This document shows, in pieces, positions 1 through 8,371 of a DNA stretch of 64,000 bases. How positions within the stretch are numbered: the stretch's first letter is position 1; each line of letters opens with the position of its first letter. Under the pieces are notes generated by a model, which saw nothing but the letters and a program-made list of their open reading frames with translations, had not been told where the DNA came from and did no database searches. The translations under genes were made by a program, and so were the position numbers. This DNA is from an uncultured Neglectibacter sp. Lineage in GTDB: Bacteria > Bacillota > Clostridia > Oscillospirales > Acutalibacteraceae. The stretch lies in NCBI GenBank assembly GCA_904374805.1, contig CAJFEW010000009.1, positions 19,062-83,061 of the forward strand. Direction: 5' to 3'.

Positions 1-451
1 CGTCCACGGTGACAATCCGGGCGTCCAGGTCAATGGAGAGCCCTTCAAAGGTGAGCACATGGCGCTGGGGCTGTTCCTCCTGCGGACGCACCCGGTTCAT
101 AATGGCGTGAACCCGCATCATCAGCTCCTTGGGAGAGAAGGGCTTGACCACATAGTCGTCCACTCCCAGCTCAAACCCGTGAATGCGGTCGTATTCCTCC
201 CCCCGGGCTGAGAGCATCAACACCGGCGTTTTACAGGTTTTGCGGATCTCCGCCACAGCGGAAAATCCATCCAGCTCCGGCATCATCACGTCCATGACAA
301 TGATGTCAAAGGCGTCCGGATGATGCCGGCACAGCTCCACCGCTTCCATGCCGTTCTCGGCCTCGGTCACCTGATCCCCCTCAAATTCCGCGTATTTGCG
401 AATCAGCGTTCGGATGTTTGCCTCGTCGTCCACCACTAAAATCCGTACCAT
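1..451 (-). CDS. Response regulator, OmpR/PhoB family (3' end beyond the window)
   Basis: Only the N-terminal 150 residues are present; the gene runs off the left edge. The receiver domain is complete: MVRILVVDDE at the start, the phospho-acceptor Asp in IIVMDVMMP near residue 53, and the conserved Lys in VVKPFSPKEL. The linker and the first strands of a winged-helix output domain follow (VLTFEGLSIDL). The ATG at 451 follows GGAAGGTG. A partner kinase would be expected past the edge. The promoter carries two Pho-box-like repeats, which hints at a PhoP/PhoB-type phosphate regulator that may act on its own gene; this is inference. The family call is secure, the specific regulon is not. Confidence 0.9.
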   Translation of the reverse strand, partial: MVRILVVDDEANIRTLIRKYAEFEGDQVTEAENGMEAVELCRHHPDAFDIIVMDVMMPELDGFSAVAEIRKTCKTPVLMLSARGEEYDRIHGFELGVDDYVVKPFSPKELMMRVHAIMNRVRPQEEQPQRHVLTFEGLSIDLDARIVTVD

Positions 452-501
452 CCCGCACCTTCCTTTCCCGGGAACCCCTCCCCGGCCATTCTTTTCCCTT
501 T

Positions 502-533
502 AGTATATCCCCCCTATGTGAACCCCCTGTGAA
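502..533 (-). promoter_or_regulatory. Promoter with two TTCACA direct repeats upstream of the response regulator
   Basis: Read on the minus strand, TATACT (507-502) is a good -10. In place of a -35 there are two exact TTCACA hexamers at 522-517 and 533-528, spaced 11 bp start to start. This is the geometry of Bacillus PhoP boxes (TTHACA repeats at one-turn spacing). Activation by an OmpR-family regulator, possibly the product of this gene, is inferred. Confidence 0.55.
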
Positions 534-544
534 CTCCCTCTCCC

Positions 545-1278
545 GCTTTCCCCGCTTTCTTGAAAGAAAGCTTGGCAAAGAACTTTGTTTCGCGCACGCC
601 GCTTTAGGGCGGCGGCCCCTGGTGGGGATAGATTCCCTCAGCGCCCGCCAAAGAACGTTACTTTGCGCTTAGGCCGCTCGCTGACGCTCGGGCGTGTGTG
701 TCGTTTCCTCGCGTTCACGTGTTTCCGCCGAGCGAAAGTACCCGGAACCCCCGCCCTTGCCGTAGGCAAGAAGGCGGCTCGCCTGGGGTGCAACCCCCCG
801 CCCTTGCGGCACGCAAGAAGGCGGCTTGTCCCGTGCGGCCACGCACCCCCCTTAGAGGGGATGGAAGGGGGCAGCAACGAGTTTCAAGAAAGGACAACTC
901 CTCCCCGCCGTCAGGCGCACAGATAGGGGCCTCCCACCAAGCGAAAATACCCGAACTCCCGCCCTTGCCGTAGGCAAGAAGGCGGCTCGCCTGGGGTGCA
1001 ACCCCCCGCCCTTGCGGCACGCAAGAAGGCGGCTCGCCTGGGGTGTCCCCCCACCAGCAGACGCGCACGCGAGGCGGCCCACGGCACAGGCGCGGCGTTA
1101 AGCCGCCGCCCCAAAGCGCGAATTGTCCTGTGCGGTCACGCACCCCCTCCCGGGGGGCGCGGGGGAAGCCTCCCTCGCAACGAGCCCCAAGAACGAACAA
1201 CTCTTCCCCGCCGTCAGGCGCACAGACATGTGTGCTTTTCCCTCACACCCGCGTGTTCCCACCCGGCCGGCCACGGGC
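545..1278 (+). repeat. Mosaic GC-rich intergenic repeat, block 1
   Basis: This stretch of over 700 bases holds no credible gene; its open frames are by-products of high GC. It is built of modules that recur elsewhere in the window. The first (551-586) begins CCCGCTTTCTTGAAAGAAAG and is centred on the palindrome CTTTCTTGAAAGAAAG. The second (about 671-725) carries CGCTCGCTGACGCTCGGGCG. The third is CTTGCCGTAGGCAAGAAGGC, present several times between 750 and 1040. The fourth (1061-1145) carries GGCGCGGCGTTAAGCCGCCG, and the fifth (877-925 and 1180-1230) carries CCCCGCCGTCAGGCGCACAG. The same modules occur at 2120-2348 (inverted), 16846-17715 and 50120-50387 (inverted). Confidence 0.8.
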
Positions 1279-1297
1279 TTTTTGAGAAAAATCCCTG

Positions 1298-1326
1298 TTG
1301 ACTTTTTGGAAAAAAGAAGGTATTAT
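1298..1326 (+). promoter_or_regulatory. Sigma-A-type promoter for the cytidylate-kinase-like gene
   Basis: TTGACT (1298-1303) and TATTAT (1321-1326) are separated by exactly 17 bp, in an AT-rich island directly after the GC-rich repeat block. The leader to the start codon is about 70 nt. Confidence 0.75.
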
Positions 1327-1402
1327 AAAACTAGGGAAAGTGTCTATAAATTATCCCAAATAAAATCAAGTAATTAGATTATATAGATAAGGAGGAATCT
1401 CT

Positions 1403-2023
1403 ATGCTGCCTGTCATCACCATTGCCCGCCAATACGGAAGCGGAGGCCACGAAGTGGGGGAAAAGCTGGCCAAACGGTTGAATGTTCCCTTTTACGACAA
1501 GGCGTTGATCGCCATGGCTGCCAAACAGAGCGGCCTTTCGGAGGAGGTGTTCGCCGACGCCGACGAGAAGGCCACCAGCAGTTTGTTGTACTCCATGGTT
1601 ATGGGCAGCTATGCCTTTGGGGCCCGAGTGCCCGGCATCAACGAGATGCCCATCAACGACAAGCTGTTCATCCTGCAATCGGATATTATTAAGAAAGCTG
1701 CCCAAGAGGGACCCTGTGTCATTGTGGGCCGCTGCGCCGATTACATTCTGCGGGAACATCCCAATTGCCTGAATGTGTTCGTCCACGCGGACAAAGCCGC
1801 TCGGATCCAGCGCATTGTGGGCCTGGGCCACTGCGAAGAGAGAAAAGCTCCAGACTTCGTCACCAAAAAAGACAAACAGCGGGCGAACTACTACAATTTC
1901 TACTCCAACAACCGCTGGGACGATCTGCAGAATTACGACCTGACCATTGACACCTCTCGGTTTACCGTAGATCAGGCTGTGGACATGATCATCGACGCTG
2001 CGCAAAAATTAGACACCAAGTAA
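1403..2023 (+). CDS. Cytidylate kinase-like family P-loop protein
   Basis: 206 residues. The start resembles the cytidylate kinase-like family (Pfam Cytidylate_kin2): ITIARQYGSGGHEVGEKLA gives the atypical P-loop (GSGGHEVG), followed by YDKALI and an internal VGRCADYIL motif. These proteins resemble CMP kinases but their substrate is mostly unproven. The true cmk of this genome lies at 36743-37405, so this copy is unlikely to supply CMP kinase activity. The ATG follows AAGGAGG by 7 nt. The gene is monocistronic, with its own promoter and terminator, and sits between two oppositely oriented repeat blocks. Confidence 0.88.
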   Translation: MLPVITIARQYGSGGHEVGEKLAKRLNVPFYDKALIAMAAKQSGLSEEVFADADEKATSSLLYSMVMGSYAFGARVPGINEMPINDKLFILQSDIIKKAAQEGPCVIVGRCADYILREHPNCLNVFVHADKAARIQRIVGLGHCEERKAPDFVTKKDKQRANYYNFYSNNRWDDLQNYDLTIDTSRFTVDQAVDMIIDAAQKLDTK

Positions 2024-2049
2024 TTTTTACCCCCCTTTATTTCCTATGC

Positions 2050-2080
2050 AGGAGCCGCTCCCCCCACGGGAGCGGCTCCT
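2050..2080 (+). terminator. Rho-independent terminator after the kinase-like gene
   Basis: A perfect 12-bp stem (AGGAGCCGCTCC paired with GGAGCGGCTCCT) with a 7-nt loop, followed by a modest CTCCTTTTC tail, lies 26 nt after the stop codon. Confidence 0.8.
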
Positions 2081-2084
2081 CTCC

Positions 2085-2113
2085 TTTTCAAAATCTCCAA
2101 CCTGTGCTATAAT
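2085..2113 (+). promoter_or_regulatory. Probable promoter of the apbE operon
   Basis: An extended -10 (TGCTATAAT, hexamer 2108-2113) has TTTTCA 17 bp upstream. Transcription from here would copy the inverted repeat block 2 as a leader of about 250 nt before the apbE start. Confidence 0.55.
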
Positions 2114-2119
2114 GGCCGA

Positions 2120-2348
2120 AGATCGCGCGCCCGTGACCGGGCATGACAATTCGCGCTTTGGGGCGGCGGCTTAACGCCGCGCCTGTGCCGTGGGCCGCCT
2201 CGCGTGCGCGCCTGCTGGCGGGGGTTCCGGGTACTTTCGCTCAGCGGAAACACGCGAACGCGAGGAAACGATACACACGCCCGAGCGTCAGCGAGCGGCC
2301 CAAAGCGCGAAGTAAAGTTCTTTGCCAAGCTTTCTTTCAAGAAAGCGG
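2120..2348 (-). repeat. Mosaic intergenic repeat, block 2 (inverted)
   Basis: This is the reverse complement of modules in block 1. On the minus strand, 2348-2314 is the CCCGCTTTCTTGAAAG module, about 2310-2250 the CGCTCGCTGACGCTCGGGCG module, and about 2220-2130 the GGCGGCTTAACGCCGCGCC module. Block 1 and block 2 therefore bracket the kinase gene as inverted copies. The end of the block lies only 4 nt before the apbE Shine-Dalgarno sequence. Confidence 0.8.
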
Positions 2349-2368
2349 AGGGAAGGAGGGAGCGAGCC

Positions 2369-3430
2369 ATGAGAAAATGGCTGCAACATATATCCAATCG
2401 AACGGCCCGAAGGCTGACACTGCTGCTGGCAGCGGCAGGCGTGCTGCTGCTGGGAACAGCTGTGTGGCTCACCTTGTCCATGGAAGAAGAGCCTGCTACT
2501 CTCACCACCTTTGCCATGGGCTCTTATGTGCAGCAAACCGTGTACGGCTCCCAGGGAGAAGAGGCCGCCCAGGCCGCTTCCACCGCTGTAACAGAACTGG
2601 AAAACCGGATTTCCTGGCGGGTGGAGGACAGCGATATTGCTCTCCTCAACCAGGAGGCCGGGAAGGACTTTCAAGAGATCGGTTCCCAAACCTGGGAAAT
2701 TTTACAAACCGCACTGCAGGTGTGCCAGCAAAGCGGGGGCGCCTTTGACGTGACCATCGCCCCTCTAAGCTGGCTGTGGAACTTTGACGAGAACCCCCAT
2801 CTGCCGGAGGCGGACACCATTGCCGCCTTTTTGCCCCAGGTAAACTGGGAGAATGTGCTGTTAGGGGAGGACAACACCGCCGCCTTGAAAACCTCCAGCA
2901 CCGCCCTGGATCTGGGGGCCGTGGGCAAGGGGGCTGCCTGCGATGCAGCCGTAGCTGTGTACCAAGAGTCCGGAGTGGACCGGGCTGTGGTGGCCGTGGG
3001 CGGCAGCATCGGCCTGTGGGGGGAAAAGCCTTTCGGGGACCCCTGGCGGGTGGCCCTGCGGGATCCTGCCACCGACGGCAGTCTGGGAGAGCTGGCCCTG
3101 CAGGGGGGCTTTGTGTCCACCTCCGGCAGCTACGAAAAGCAGTTTGAGGAGGACGGGACAACCTACCACCACATTCTGGATCCGGACACAGGCTACCCTG
3201 CCCAAAGCGGCCTTGTGTCCGTCACTGTGTGGAGTAGCAGCGGCGTCCTCAGCGACGCCCTGTCCACCGCCTGCTTTGTGCTGGGCCTGGAGGACAGCCT
3301 CCCTCTGTTGGAGGAGTTTGCAAGCGGGGCGGTGTTTGTCACGGAGGACAACCAGGTCTACGTGACAGAAAATCTGCAAGACGCCTTTTCCTTGACAGCC
3401 CAGGACTACACCCTGGCTGGAACTCTATGA
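2369..3430 (+). CDS. apbE: FAD:protein FMN transferase (ApbE family)
   Basis: 353 residues from the ATG at 2369, which follows AAGGAGG; an upstream in-frame extension is repeat sequence and was discarded. A transmembrane anchor (about residues 10-34) has no lipobox Cys, so the protein is membrane-bound rather than a lipoprotein. The ApbE core includes MGSYVQQTVYG, ALDLGAVGKG, VVAVGGSIG and HHILDPDTGYPAQ. The family attaches FMN to Thr or Ser of extracytoplasmic redox proteins. No acceptor is encoded nearby. The stop overlaps the next start by 4 nt (ATGA), so the two are co-translated. Confidence 0.94.
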   Translation: MRKWLQHISNRTARRLTLLLAAAGVLLLGTAVWLTLSMEEEPATLTTFAMGSYVQQTVYGSQGEEAAQAASTAVTELENRISWRVEDSDIALLNQEAGKDFQEIGSQTWEILQTALQVCQQSGGAFDVTIAPLSWLWNFDENPHLPEADTIAAFLPQVNWENVLLGEDNTAALKTSSTALDLGAVGKGAACDAAVAVYQESGVDRAVVAVGGSIGLWGEKPFGDPWRVALRDPATDGSLGELALQGGFVSTSGSYEKQFEEDGTTYHHILDPDTGYPAQSGLVSVTVWSSSGVLSDALSTACFVLGLEDSLPLLEEFASGAVFVTEDNQVYVTENLQDAFSLTAQDYTLAGTL

Positions 3431-3843
3431 GCGCCCCCCGGAACAGGGCGCCCTCGCGGGGCAGAACCTTTCTCTCCCCACAAGGGCTGATCCTGTGCGC
3501 TTTGGTCCTGCTGGCGGCCCTACTGTTGTGGGGACTTTTGTCCCGCGCTCCTCAGGGAGTCACCGCTGTAGTGGAACAAAAGGGCCAGGTGGTGCTGCGG
3601 CGAAACTTGTTCCAGCTGGAAAGCCCGGAAACCGTCTCCCTGGAAGGAGAACAGGGCATTGCCCTCACCATAGAGCTGTCCTCCCAGGGGGCCCGGGTGC
3701 TTTCCTCCACCTGTCCGGATCAAATCTGTGTCCGGGCAGGTTTGCTGACCCGGGCAGGGGAAACCGCCGTCTGTCTGCCAGCCCAAGTGGTGCTCCGTCT
3801 GGAAGGCCCTGCAGAGGGCGCGGTGGACGCCGCCACAGGCTGA
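3427..3843 (+). CDS. Membrane-anchored NusG domain II protein
   Basis: 138 residues. An N-terminal membrane segment (about residues 18-40) is followed by a small extracytoplasmic domain of the NusG domain II type, including STCPDQICVRAG, a Cys-containing motif usual in stand-alone members. These small proteins often lie beside apbE and Gx-transporter genes in Firmicutes; the role is unknown, possibly in a surface redox module. It starts inside the apbE stop (ATGA overlap). Confidence 0.85.
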   Translation: MSAPRNRAPSRGRTFLSPQGLILCALVLLAALLLWGLLSRAPQGVTAVVEQKGQVVLRRNLFQLESPETVSLEGEQGIALTIELSSQGARVLSSTCPDQICVRAGLLTRAGETAVCLPAQVVLRLEGPAEGAVDAATG

Positions 3844-3926
3844 CAAATGCTGCCGGGCACAGAGTCACCTGAAAAATCCCCGAGCGTTCGGAGAAGAGCC
3901 GCTTTTTCCCACGAGGAGGAATGTCT

Positions 3927-4436
3927 GTGAAACCATCCCCAGGCCGTGTGGCCTTTACCGGGCTGTTGGCAGCTTTGGCCATTGCCCTCTCCTTTTTGGA
4001 GGGGCTGCTGCCTCCCCTGCCCCTGCTGCCTCCCGGAGCCAAGCTGGGGCTCTCCAACCTGGCCACCATGTGCGCCGCCCAATGCCTGGGCCTGCCCAGC
4101 GCCCTGTTTTTGGCAGTGTTCAAAGGGCTGTTCGCCCTGTTCACCCGGGGGGGCATGGCGGGAATTCTGAGCCTCTCCGGGGGCATGTGCAGCACGGTGG
4201 TCCTGTGGCTGCTGCTGCAAAAGACAAAAGCCTCCTGGGGCGTGGTGGGGGTGTGCGGCGCTCTGACCCACAATGCCGCCCAACTGTGCGCCGCCTACTT
4301 GCTCACCAGCACCAGCGTGCTGTTCTACGTGCCGTTCCTGCTGCTTTTCGGCGTGCTCACCGGGCTGCTGACGGGCCTGGTGCTCAAGCTGACACTGAAG
4401 CCCTTGGAGCGGCTGCAAAAATATCTGGGGCCATGA
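3927..4436 (+). CDS. Gx transporter family membrane protein
   Basis: About 169 residues, strongly hydrophobic with five or six predicted membrane segments. It resembles the Gx transporter family, often annotated as heptaprenyl diphosphate synthase component I, with an ECF S-component-like character: AKLGLSNLATM, FKGLFALFTRGG and SLSGGMCSTVV are typical. AGGAGG ends at 3919, which favours GTG 3927 (7 nt) over ATG 3921 (1 nt). It is the last gene of the apbE operon and ends at a terminator. The substrate is unknown. Confidence 0.85.
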   Translation: MKPSPGRVAFTGLLAALAIALSFLEGLLPPLPLLPPGAKLGLSNLATMCAAQCLGLPSALFLAVFKGLFALFTRGGMAGILSLSGGMCSTVVLWLLLQKTKASWGVVGVCGALTHNAAQLCAAYLLTSTSVLFYVPFLLLFGVLTGLLTGLVLKLTLKPLERLQKYLGP

Positions 4437-4470
4437 AAAAGACATCCACGGTTTCCCGGATGTCCTTTTC
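4437..4470. terminator. Bidirectional terminator between convergent genes
   Basis: The stem AAAGACATCC / GGATGTCCTTTT with a 10-nt loop lies between the stops of the Gx transporter gene (plus) and the lipoprotein gene (minus). It has A-runs and T-runs on both sides. Confidence 0.75.
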
Positions 4471-4479
4471 TGCAAGCCT

Positions 4480-5004
4480 TTATGTGTCCAGCTCCCCGCA
4501 ATAGAGGGTGCGGCTCTGACTGTCATACACGGCGGCAGTGAAGTTTTGGGACGGCCGCTCCCTAACACCCTGGGCGGTGTAGCTGCCGGTCTGCTCATCG
4601 CAGAAGAACCAATAGCCCTCCTCAATCCGGGGGAACAGGGGGCCGCCGTCCTTGCCGGTGAGGTAGGGATTGACACTGATATAGGCCCCATCCTGGGCTT
4701 CCTCCATCCCCCCCGTGCCATAGAGAAGGTACCGGACATCGTTGTCCAGGGGCAGGGCATGCCAGCCCTGGGCGGTTTGAAGGGATTCCTCAAATTCCGC
4801 GGCGTCCTCCGGAGAGAAGACGATCTCCCAATACTCTGTGCCGTCGCTCATGCCCCCGTGATCGTCCCAATGGTCTTGCACTGTGCCCTGGGACGCGTTT
4901 ACTCCCAGGCTCTTCGGCAGGGAGACTGTTTCCCCGCAGGCGGCGCTCCACAGGGCCAGCGCCGCAGCCAGGCACAGGGTAAAATACCGTTTCACGCGCA
5001 TCAT
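4480..5004 (-). CDS. Putative lipoprotein of unknown function
   Basis: 174 residues from the ATG at 5004, placed 8 nt after AAAGGAGA. The signal peptide ends in WSAACGET, a plausible lipobox (SAAC), so the protein is probably lipid-anchored outside the membrane. The mature part is acidic and rich in Trp, Tyr and Gly, with DHWDDHGGM and GYWFFCDEQTGSY, and resembles no family I know. It is monocistronic, convergent with the apbE operon, and diverges from the CorC-type gene. Confidence 0.75.
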   Translation of the reverse strand: MMRVKRYFTLCLAAALALWSAACGETVSLPKSLGVNASQGTVQDHWDDHGGMSDGTEYWEIVFSPEDAAEFEESLQTAQGWHALPLDNDVRYLLYGTGGMEEAQDGAYISVNPYLTGKDGGPLFPRIEEGYWFFCDEQTGSYTAQGVRERPSQNFTAAVYDSQSRTLYCGELDT

Positions 5005-5087
5005 TGCATCATCTCCTTTGACACCAGTATACACCTTTTTCAGAAGGGGCGCAATGTCTCGGCCGGGGGAGGGCGAAAAGTTCCCTA

Positions 5088-5116
5088 TTGACAAATGACA
5101 GAGCATCCCCTATAAT
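5088..5116 (+). promoter_or_regulatory. Consensus promoter of the CNNM/CorC gene
   Basis: TTGACA (5088-5093), 17 bp, then TATAAT (5111-5116): a perfect sigma-A promoter. Predicted transcription starts near 5123, giving a 240-nt leader before the coding sequence. Confidence 0.9.
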
Positions 5117-5122
5117 GAGGAA

Positions 5123-5362
5123 AGTATTCTATTTTTTAAAGAGAGGTACTTACTGAAATGGACGACGGCGACAGTCACCCTGCCAGCGCCAATTTTCCCC
5201 AGGTACATAGCCAAGTTGTAAAGCATAACTTGCCGCAGAGCCTTGCGGCAGGCTATGCTTTTTTGTGCTTTCCCGGGGAATTTTACCCCCGGAATTAGAG
5301 GGGCGCTGGCAGCGGGTTGCAATGTTTGGGTTTATTTGTGAGAAAAAAGGAGTGCACATTTT
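5123..5362 (+). promoter_or_regulatory. Structured attenuator-like 5' leader of the CNNM/CorC gene
   Basis: Between a consensus promoter and a TTG start lies a leader with a complete internal terminator (5221-5264). CTGCCAGCGCC (about 5180-5190) is complementary to GGCGCTGGCAG (about 5304-5314), so the leader can fold either around the terminator or in competing forms. I could not match it to the M-box, yybP-ykoY or NiCo consensus sequences. A metal-sensing riboswitch is an attractive but unproven reading. Confidence 0.55.
5221..5264 (+). terminator. Leader-internal terminator (attenuator) before the CNNM/CorC gene
   Basis: A long hairpin with outer stem AAGCATA / TATGCTT and inner stem GCCGCA / TGCGGC, followed by six T residues. 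It stands about 100 nt upstream of the coding region, inside the transcribed leader. Confidence 0.8.
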
Positions 5363-6685
5363 TTGGAAATTATACTGCAAGTTGTTTTGATATTGGTCAA
5401 CGCCTTCTTCGCCGGCACGGAGATGGCTGTGGTGTCCTTAAACGCCACGAAACTGCGAAAACTGGAGGAGGAGGGCGACAAAACTGCCGCCAAACTTCTC
5501 AAAATGGTGGAGGACTCCTCCGCCTTTCTGTCCACCATTCAGGTGGCCATCACCCTTTCCGGCTATTTGGGCAGCGCTTTCGCCGCCGAAAACTTTGCGC
5601 CGGTGCTTTCCAGCTGGCTGTACAACGACCTGGGGTTCCAGCTGATTTCCCTTTCCGCCCTAAACGGCATCGCCATCATCATCATCACCATCATCCTGTC
5701 CTACTTTACCCTGGTGTTCGGCGAACTGGTGCCCAAGCGGATCGCCCTGCAGAAGTCTTACCAGTGGGCGAAAATGGCCTGCGGCATCATCCGGGGACTG
5801 GCTGTTGTGCTGCGGCCGGTGATCTGGCTGCTCTCCGTCTCGGTCAACGGGGTGCTGCGGCTGCTGCACATGAAAGTGGAGGCCGAAGAGGAGAACGTCA
5901 CTGAGGACGAGATCCGCATGATGGTGGACCTGGGCGGCGAAAAGGGCGCCATCGATGAAGATGAGCAGGAGTGGATTCAAAACGTGTTTGACTTTGGAGA
6001 CAGCTCCGTGCGGGAGTCCATGACGCCCCGCAGCGACATGGATGCTCTGGACATTGAGTCCACCGACCAGGAAATTTTGGAGATGATTCAGGAGACAGGC
6101 CGCAGCCGCTTCCCGGTGTACGAGGAGAGCGTGGACACCATCCTGGGCATTTTAAACGTGCGGGACTACCTGCTGGACCGGAACGCCGGCAAAAACACCC
6201 CCTTGAAAGACCTGCTGCGCCCGGCCACCTTTGTGCCGGAGACCATGAAGGCCGACAACCTGTTTAAAGAGATGCAAAAGGAGAAGGTGCACATTGCCGT
6301 GGTGGTGGACGAGTACGGCGGCACCGAGGGCATCATCACCATGGAAGACCTGCTGGAAGAGATTGTGGGCAACATCTACGACGAGTTTGACAAGGCCGAA
6401 CAGCCGGAGATTGTGCCTCTGGGAGAAAACCAGTGGCGTCTTGCAGGCTCCACCCCCATCAGCACCTTGGTGGACGACCTGGAACTGCCCCTGCCGGAAA
6501 GCGAGGACTACGACACCTTGGGCGGCCTGATTGTCACCCGCTTGAACGCCATCCCCAAAGATGGGGAACAGCTGGACCTGCAGGTGGAAAACGTCACCCT
6601 CCACGTGGAAAAAATTGAGGACCACCGCATTGAAAGCGTGGTGGCCACCCTCTTGCCCCAACAGGAAGAGGCTGCCGACAAATAA
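5363..6685 (+). CDS. CNNM/CorC (hemolysin C) family transporter-like protein
   Basis: 440 residues. In order: a CNNM (DUF21) membrane domain at about 1-180 with [13 protein letters not shown] and [11 protein letters not shown]; a CBS pair at about 215-335, including [11 protein letters not shown] and [20 protein letters not shown]; and a C-terminal CorC_HlyC domain at about 345-425. Members are linked to Mg2+ or Co2+ export or homeostasis. The start is TTG at 5363, 10 nt after AAGGAG; no ATG gives a full domain. It is monocistronic, and expression is probably set by the attenuator-like leader. Confidence 0.92.
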   Translation: MEIILQVVLILVNAFFAGTEMAVVSLNATKLRKLEEEGDKTAAKLLKMVEDSSAFLSTIQVAITLSGYLGSAFAAENFAPVLSSWLYNDLGFQLISLSALNGIAIIIITIILSYFTLVFGELVPKRIALQKSYQWAKMACGIIRGLAVVLRPVIWLLSVSVNGVLRLLHMKVEAEEENVTEDEIRMMVDLGGEKGAIDEDEQEWIQNVFDFGDSSVRESMTPRSDMDALDIESTDQEILEMIQETGRSRFPVYEESVDTILGILNVRDYLLDRNAGKNTPLKDLLRPATFVPETMKADNLFKEMQKEKVHIAVVVDEYGGTEGIITMEDLLEEIVGNIYDEFDKAEQPEIVPLGENQWRLAGSTPISTLVDDLELPLPESEDYDTLGGLIVTRLNAIPKDGEQLDLQVENVTLHVEKIEDHRIESVVATLLPQQEEAADK

Positions 6686-6759
6686 AGGCGGCGCCCGCTG
6701 GGTCTCCGTTCAGAGTCCCAGGCTTTAGGACAACGGAGCGCGGCCCCGCCTCCCATAGG

Positions 6760-6797
6760 AAAAGGACATCCCCGCGAAACGCTGGGATGTCCTTTTT
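6760..6797. terminator. Strong bidirectional terminator
   Basis: AAAAGGACATCCC pairs with GGGATGTCCTTTTT around an 11-nt loop. It lies between the CorC-type gene (plus) and the sirtuin gene (minus) and can serve both. The 70 nt before it hold nothing recognisable. Confidence 0.85.
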
Positions 6798-6846
6798 GCT
6801 TTGGCATGGACTTCGGTCAGCTGCCGGCCAAGAGCCGCAGGCCTCT

Positions 6847-7590
6847 TTACGGGGACGGCGTCCCCCTTTTTGCCACGGCCTCCAGCACTTCCACCAGATC
6901 CTCCCGCAGCACCAGGTCCGCCCGCCGGTCGTAGGGGGTGGGATCCCGGTTGAGGATCACCAATTTGGCGCCGGGCTGTACATACTCCACCAGCCCGGCC
7001 ACCGGGTACACCACCAAGGAGGTGCCCGCCACCAGCAGCAGGTCGGCTTCCTCCACATAGCGGATGGCCCGGCGCAGCTCCCTCTCGTTGAGCGCCTCCC
7101 CGTAGAGGACCACGTCCGGCCGGATGGTCCCTCCACAGGCGCATTGGGGCACACCGGTGGTCTGGGTCACGCAGGCCATGTCGTAGGTCTTCCCGCAGGA
7201 CAGGCAGGTGTACCGGTTCTCGCTGCCGTGAAGCTCCAGCACGTTTTTGCTGCCCGCCATCTGGTGCAGCCCGTCGATGTTCTGGGTGATGACGGCCCGC
7301 AGCTTGCCTGCCCGCTCCAGCTGGGCCAAGGCGTAGTGGGCTCCGTTGGGCTTGGCGTCCGGGTAGAGCATCACATTCCGCAGGAAGTCGTAAAACGCCG
7401 CTGTGTGGTGGATAAAATAGTCGTGGGAGAGCATCTCCTCGTAAGAGAGGCCCTGCTTTTTCTGCTGGTACAGGCCGTGGGCGCTGCGAAAATCCGGAAT
7501 GCCGCTGGCAGTGGACACGCCGGCCCCGCCCAAGAACACCATCCTCTGGCTCTTGTCCACCCACTGGCACAGGGTTTCCCGCTCAGTCAC
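6847..7590 (-). CDS. cobB: NAD-dependent protein deacylase (sirtuin, Sir2/CobB)
   Basis: 247 residues, a standard bacterial length. NAD site [16 protein letters not shown], catalytic segment [12 protein letters not shown] with the His in LELHGSE, and the zinc ribbon CLSCGKTY...CACGG with four Cys. The enzyme removes acyl groups from lysines using NAD. The start is GTG at 7590, after a G-rich Shine-Dalgarno. It overlaps the 3' end of the upstream exonuclease III gene by 8 bp, so the two form an operon. Confidence 0.93.
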   Translation of the reverse strand: MTERETLCQWVDKSQRMVFLGGAGVSTASGIPDFRSAHGLYQQKKQGLSYEEMLSHDYFIHHTAAFYDFLRNVMLYPDAKPNGAHYALAQLERAGKLRAVITQNIDGLHQMAGSKNVLELHGSENRYTCLSCGKTYDMACVTQTTGVPQCACGGTIRPDVVLYGEALNERELRRAIRYVEEADLLLVAGTSLVVYPVAGLVEYVQPGAKLVILNRDPTPYDRRADLVLREDLVEVLEAVAKRGTPSP

Positions 7591-8371
7591 AGCCCTCCCC
7601 CCCTTTCAAAAGCAGTTCCACCGGGCAGTGGTCGCTGCCCGGCACCTGGGAAAGAATACGGCTGTCCTGAAGCCGGGGCAGCAAACGCTCGTCCGCCAAA
7701 AAGTAGTCGATGCGCCATCCGGTGTTGTTGGCCCGGGCCGCCCCCATGTAGCTCCACCAGGAATAGGCCCCCTCCTGCTCCGGGTAGAAATGGCGGAAGG
7801 TGTCCACAAAACCGGTGGCCAAAAGCTCTGCAAACTTGCCCCGCTCCTGGTAGGAAAAGCCCGCGTTTCCCAGGTTAGCCCGGGCGTTTTTCAAGTCAAT
7901 GGGCCGGTGGGCCACGTTCATGTCCCCGCAGACGATCACAGGCTTTTTCTCCCGCAGGCCGGTCAAATAGTCCCGGAAGGCGTCCTCAAACGCCATGCGA
8001 TACTGGATGCGGGCCAGATCCCGCTGGGCGTTGGGGGTGTACACGGTCACCAAAATAAAGTCTCCATATTCCGCGGCAATCACCCGCCCCTCCCCGTCGA
8101 AGGCCTCCTGGCCTATGCCGTAGGTGACCGAAAGGGGTTCCTCCTTGGAGAACACCGCCGTGCCGGAGTAGCCCTTGCGGGTGGTGGCGGAGTTCCAATA
8201 CTCCAAATAGCCGGGGAAAGCAAAATCCGCCTGTTCCTTCTGCATTTTTGTCTCCTGCAAACAGAGCACATCCGGGGACTCCTCCTCCAAAAACTGGGCA
8301 AACCCCTTTCCCATACAGGCCCGCAGGCCGTTGACGTTCCAAGAGACCAACTTTCTCTGCTTTGCTTCCAT
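7583..8371 (-). CDS. xth: Exodeoxyribonuclease III (AP endonuclease)
   Basis: 262 residues of the endonuclease/exonuclease/phosphatase fold: KLVSWNVNGLRA, LCLQETKMQ (metal-binding Glu), GTAVFSKEEP, VCGDMNVAH and PGSDHCPVEL (catalytic Asp-His). It repairs abasic sites in DNA. The ATG at 8371 follows GGAAGGGGAAG; the longer upstream frame is rejected because it crosses the promoter region of the divergent cyclophilin gene. It is first in a two-gene operon with the sirtuin. Confidence 0.94.
   Translation of the reverse strand: MEAKQRKLVSWNVNGLRACMGKGFAQFLEEESPDVLCLQETKMQKEQADFAFPGYLEYWNSATTRKGYSGTAVFSKEEPLSVTYGIGQEAFDGEGRVIAAEYGDFILVTVYTPNAQRDLARIQYRMAFEDAFRDYLTGLREKKPVIVCGDMNVAHRPIDLKNARANLGNAGFSYQERGKFAELLATGFVDTFRHFYPEQEGAYSWWSYMGAARANNTGWRIDYFLADERLLPRLQDSRILSQVPGSDHCPVELLLKGGEGCD

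Noticed and set aside
585..1377. Several overlapping open frames of 60-160 codons on both strands.
   Set aside because: They lie in the mosaic repeat block, repeat its modules as peptides, lack ribosome sites and have low-complexity Arg/Pro-rich products.
1403..2023. The kinase-like gene as the true cytidylate kinase.
   Set aside because: A canonical cmk lies at 36743-37405; this one has the shifted P-loop of the cytidylate kinase-like family.
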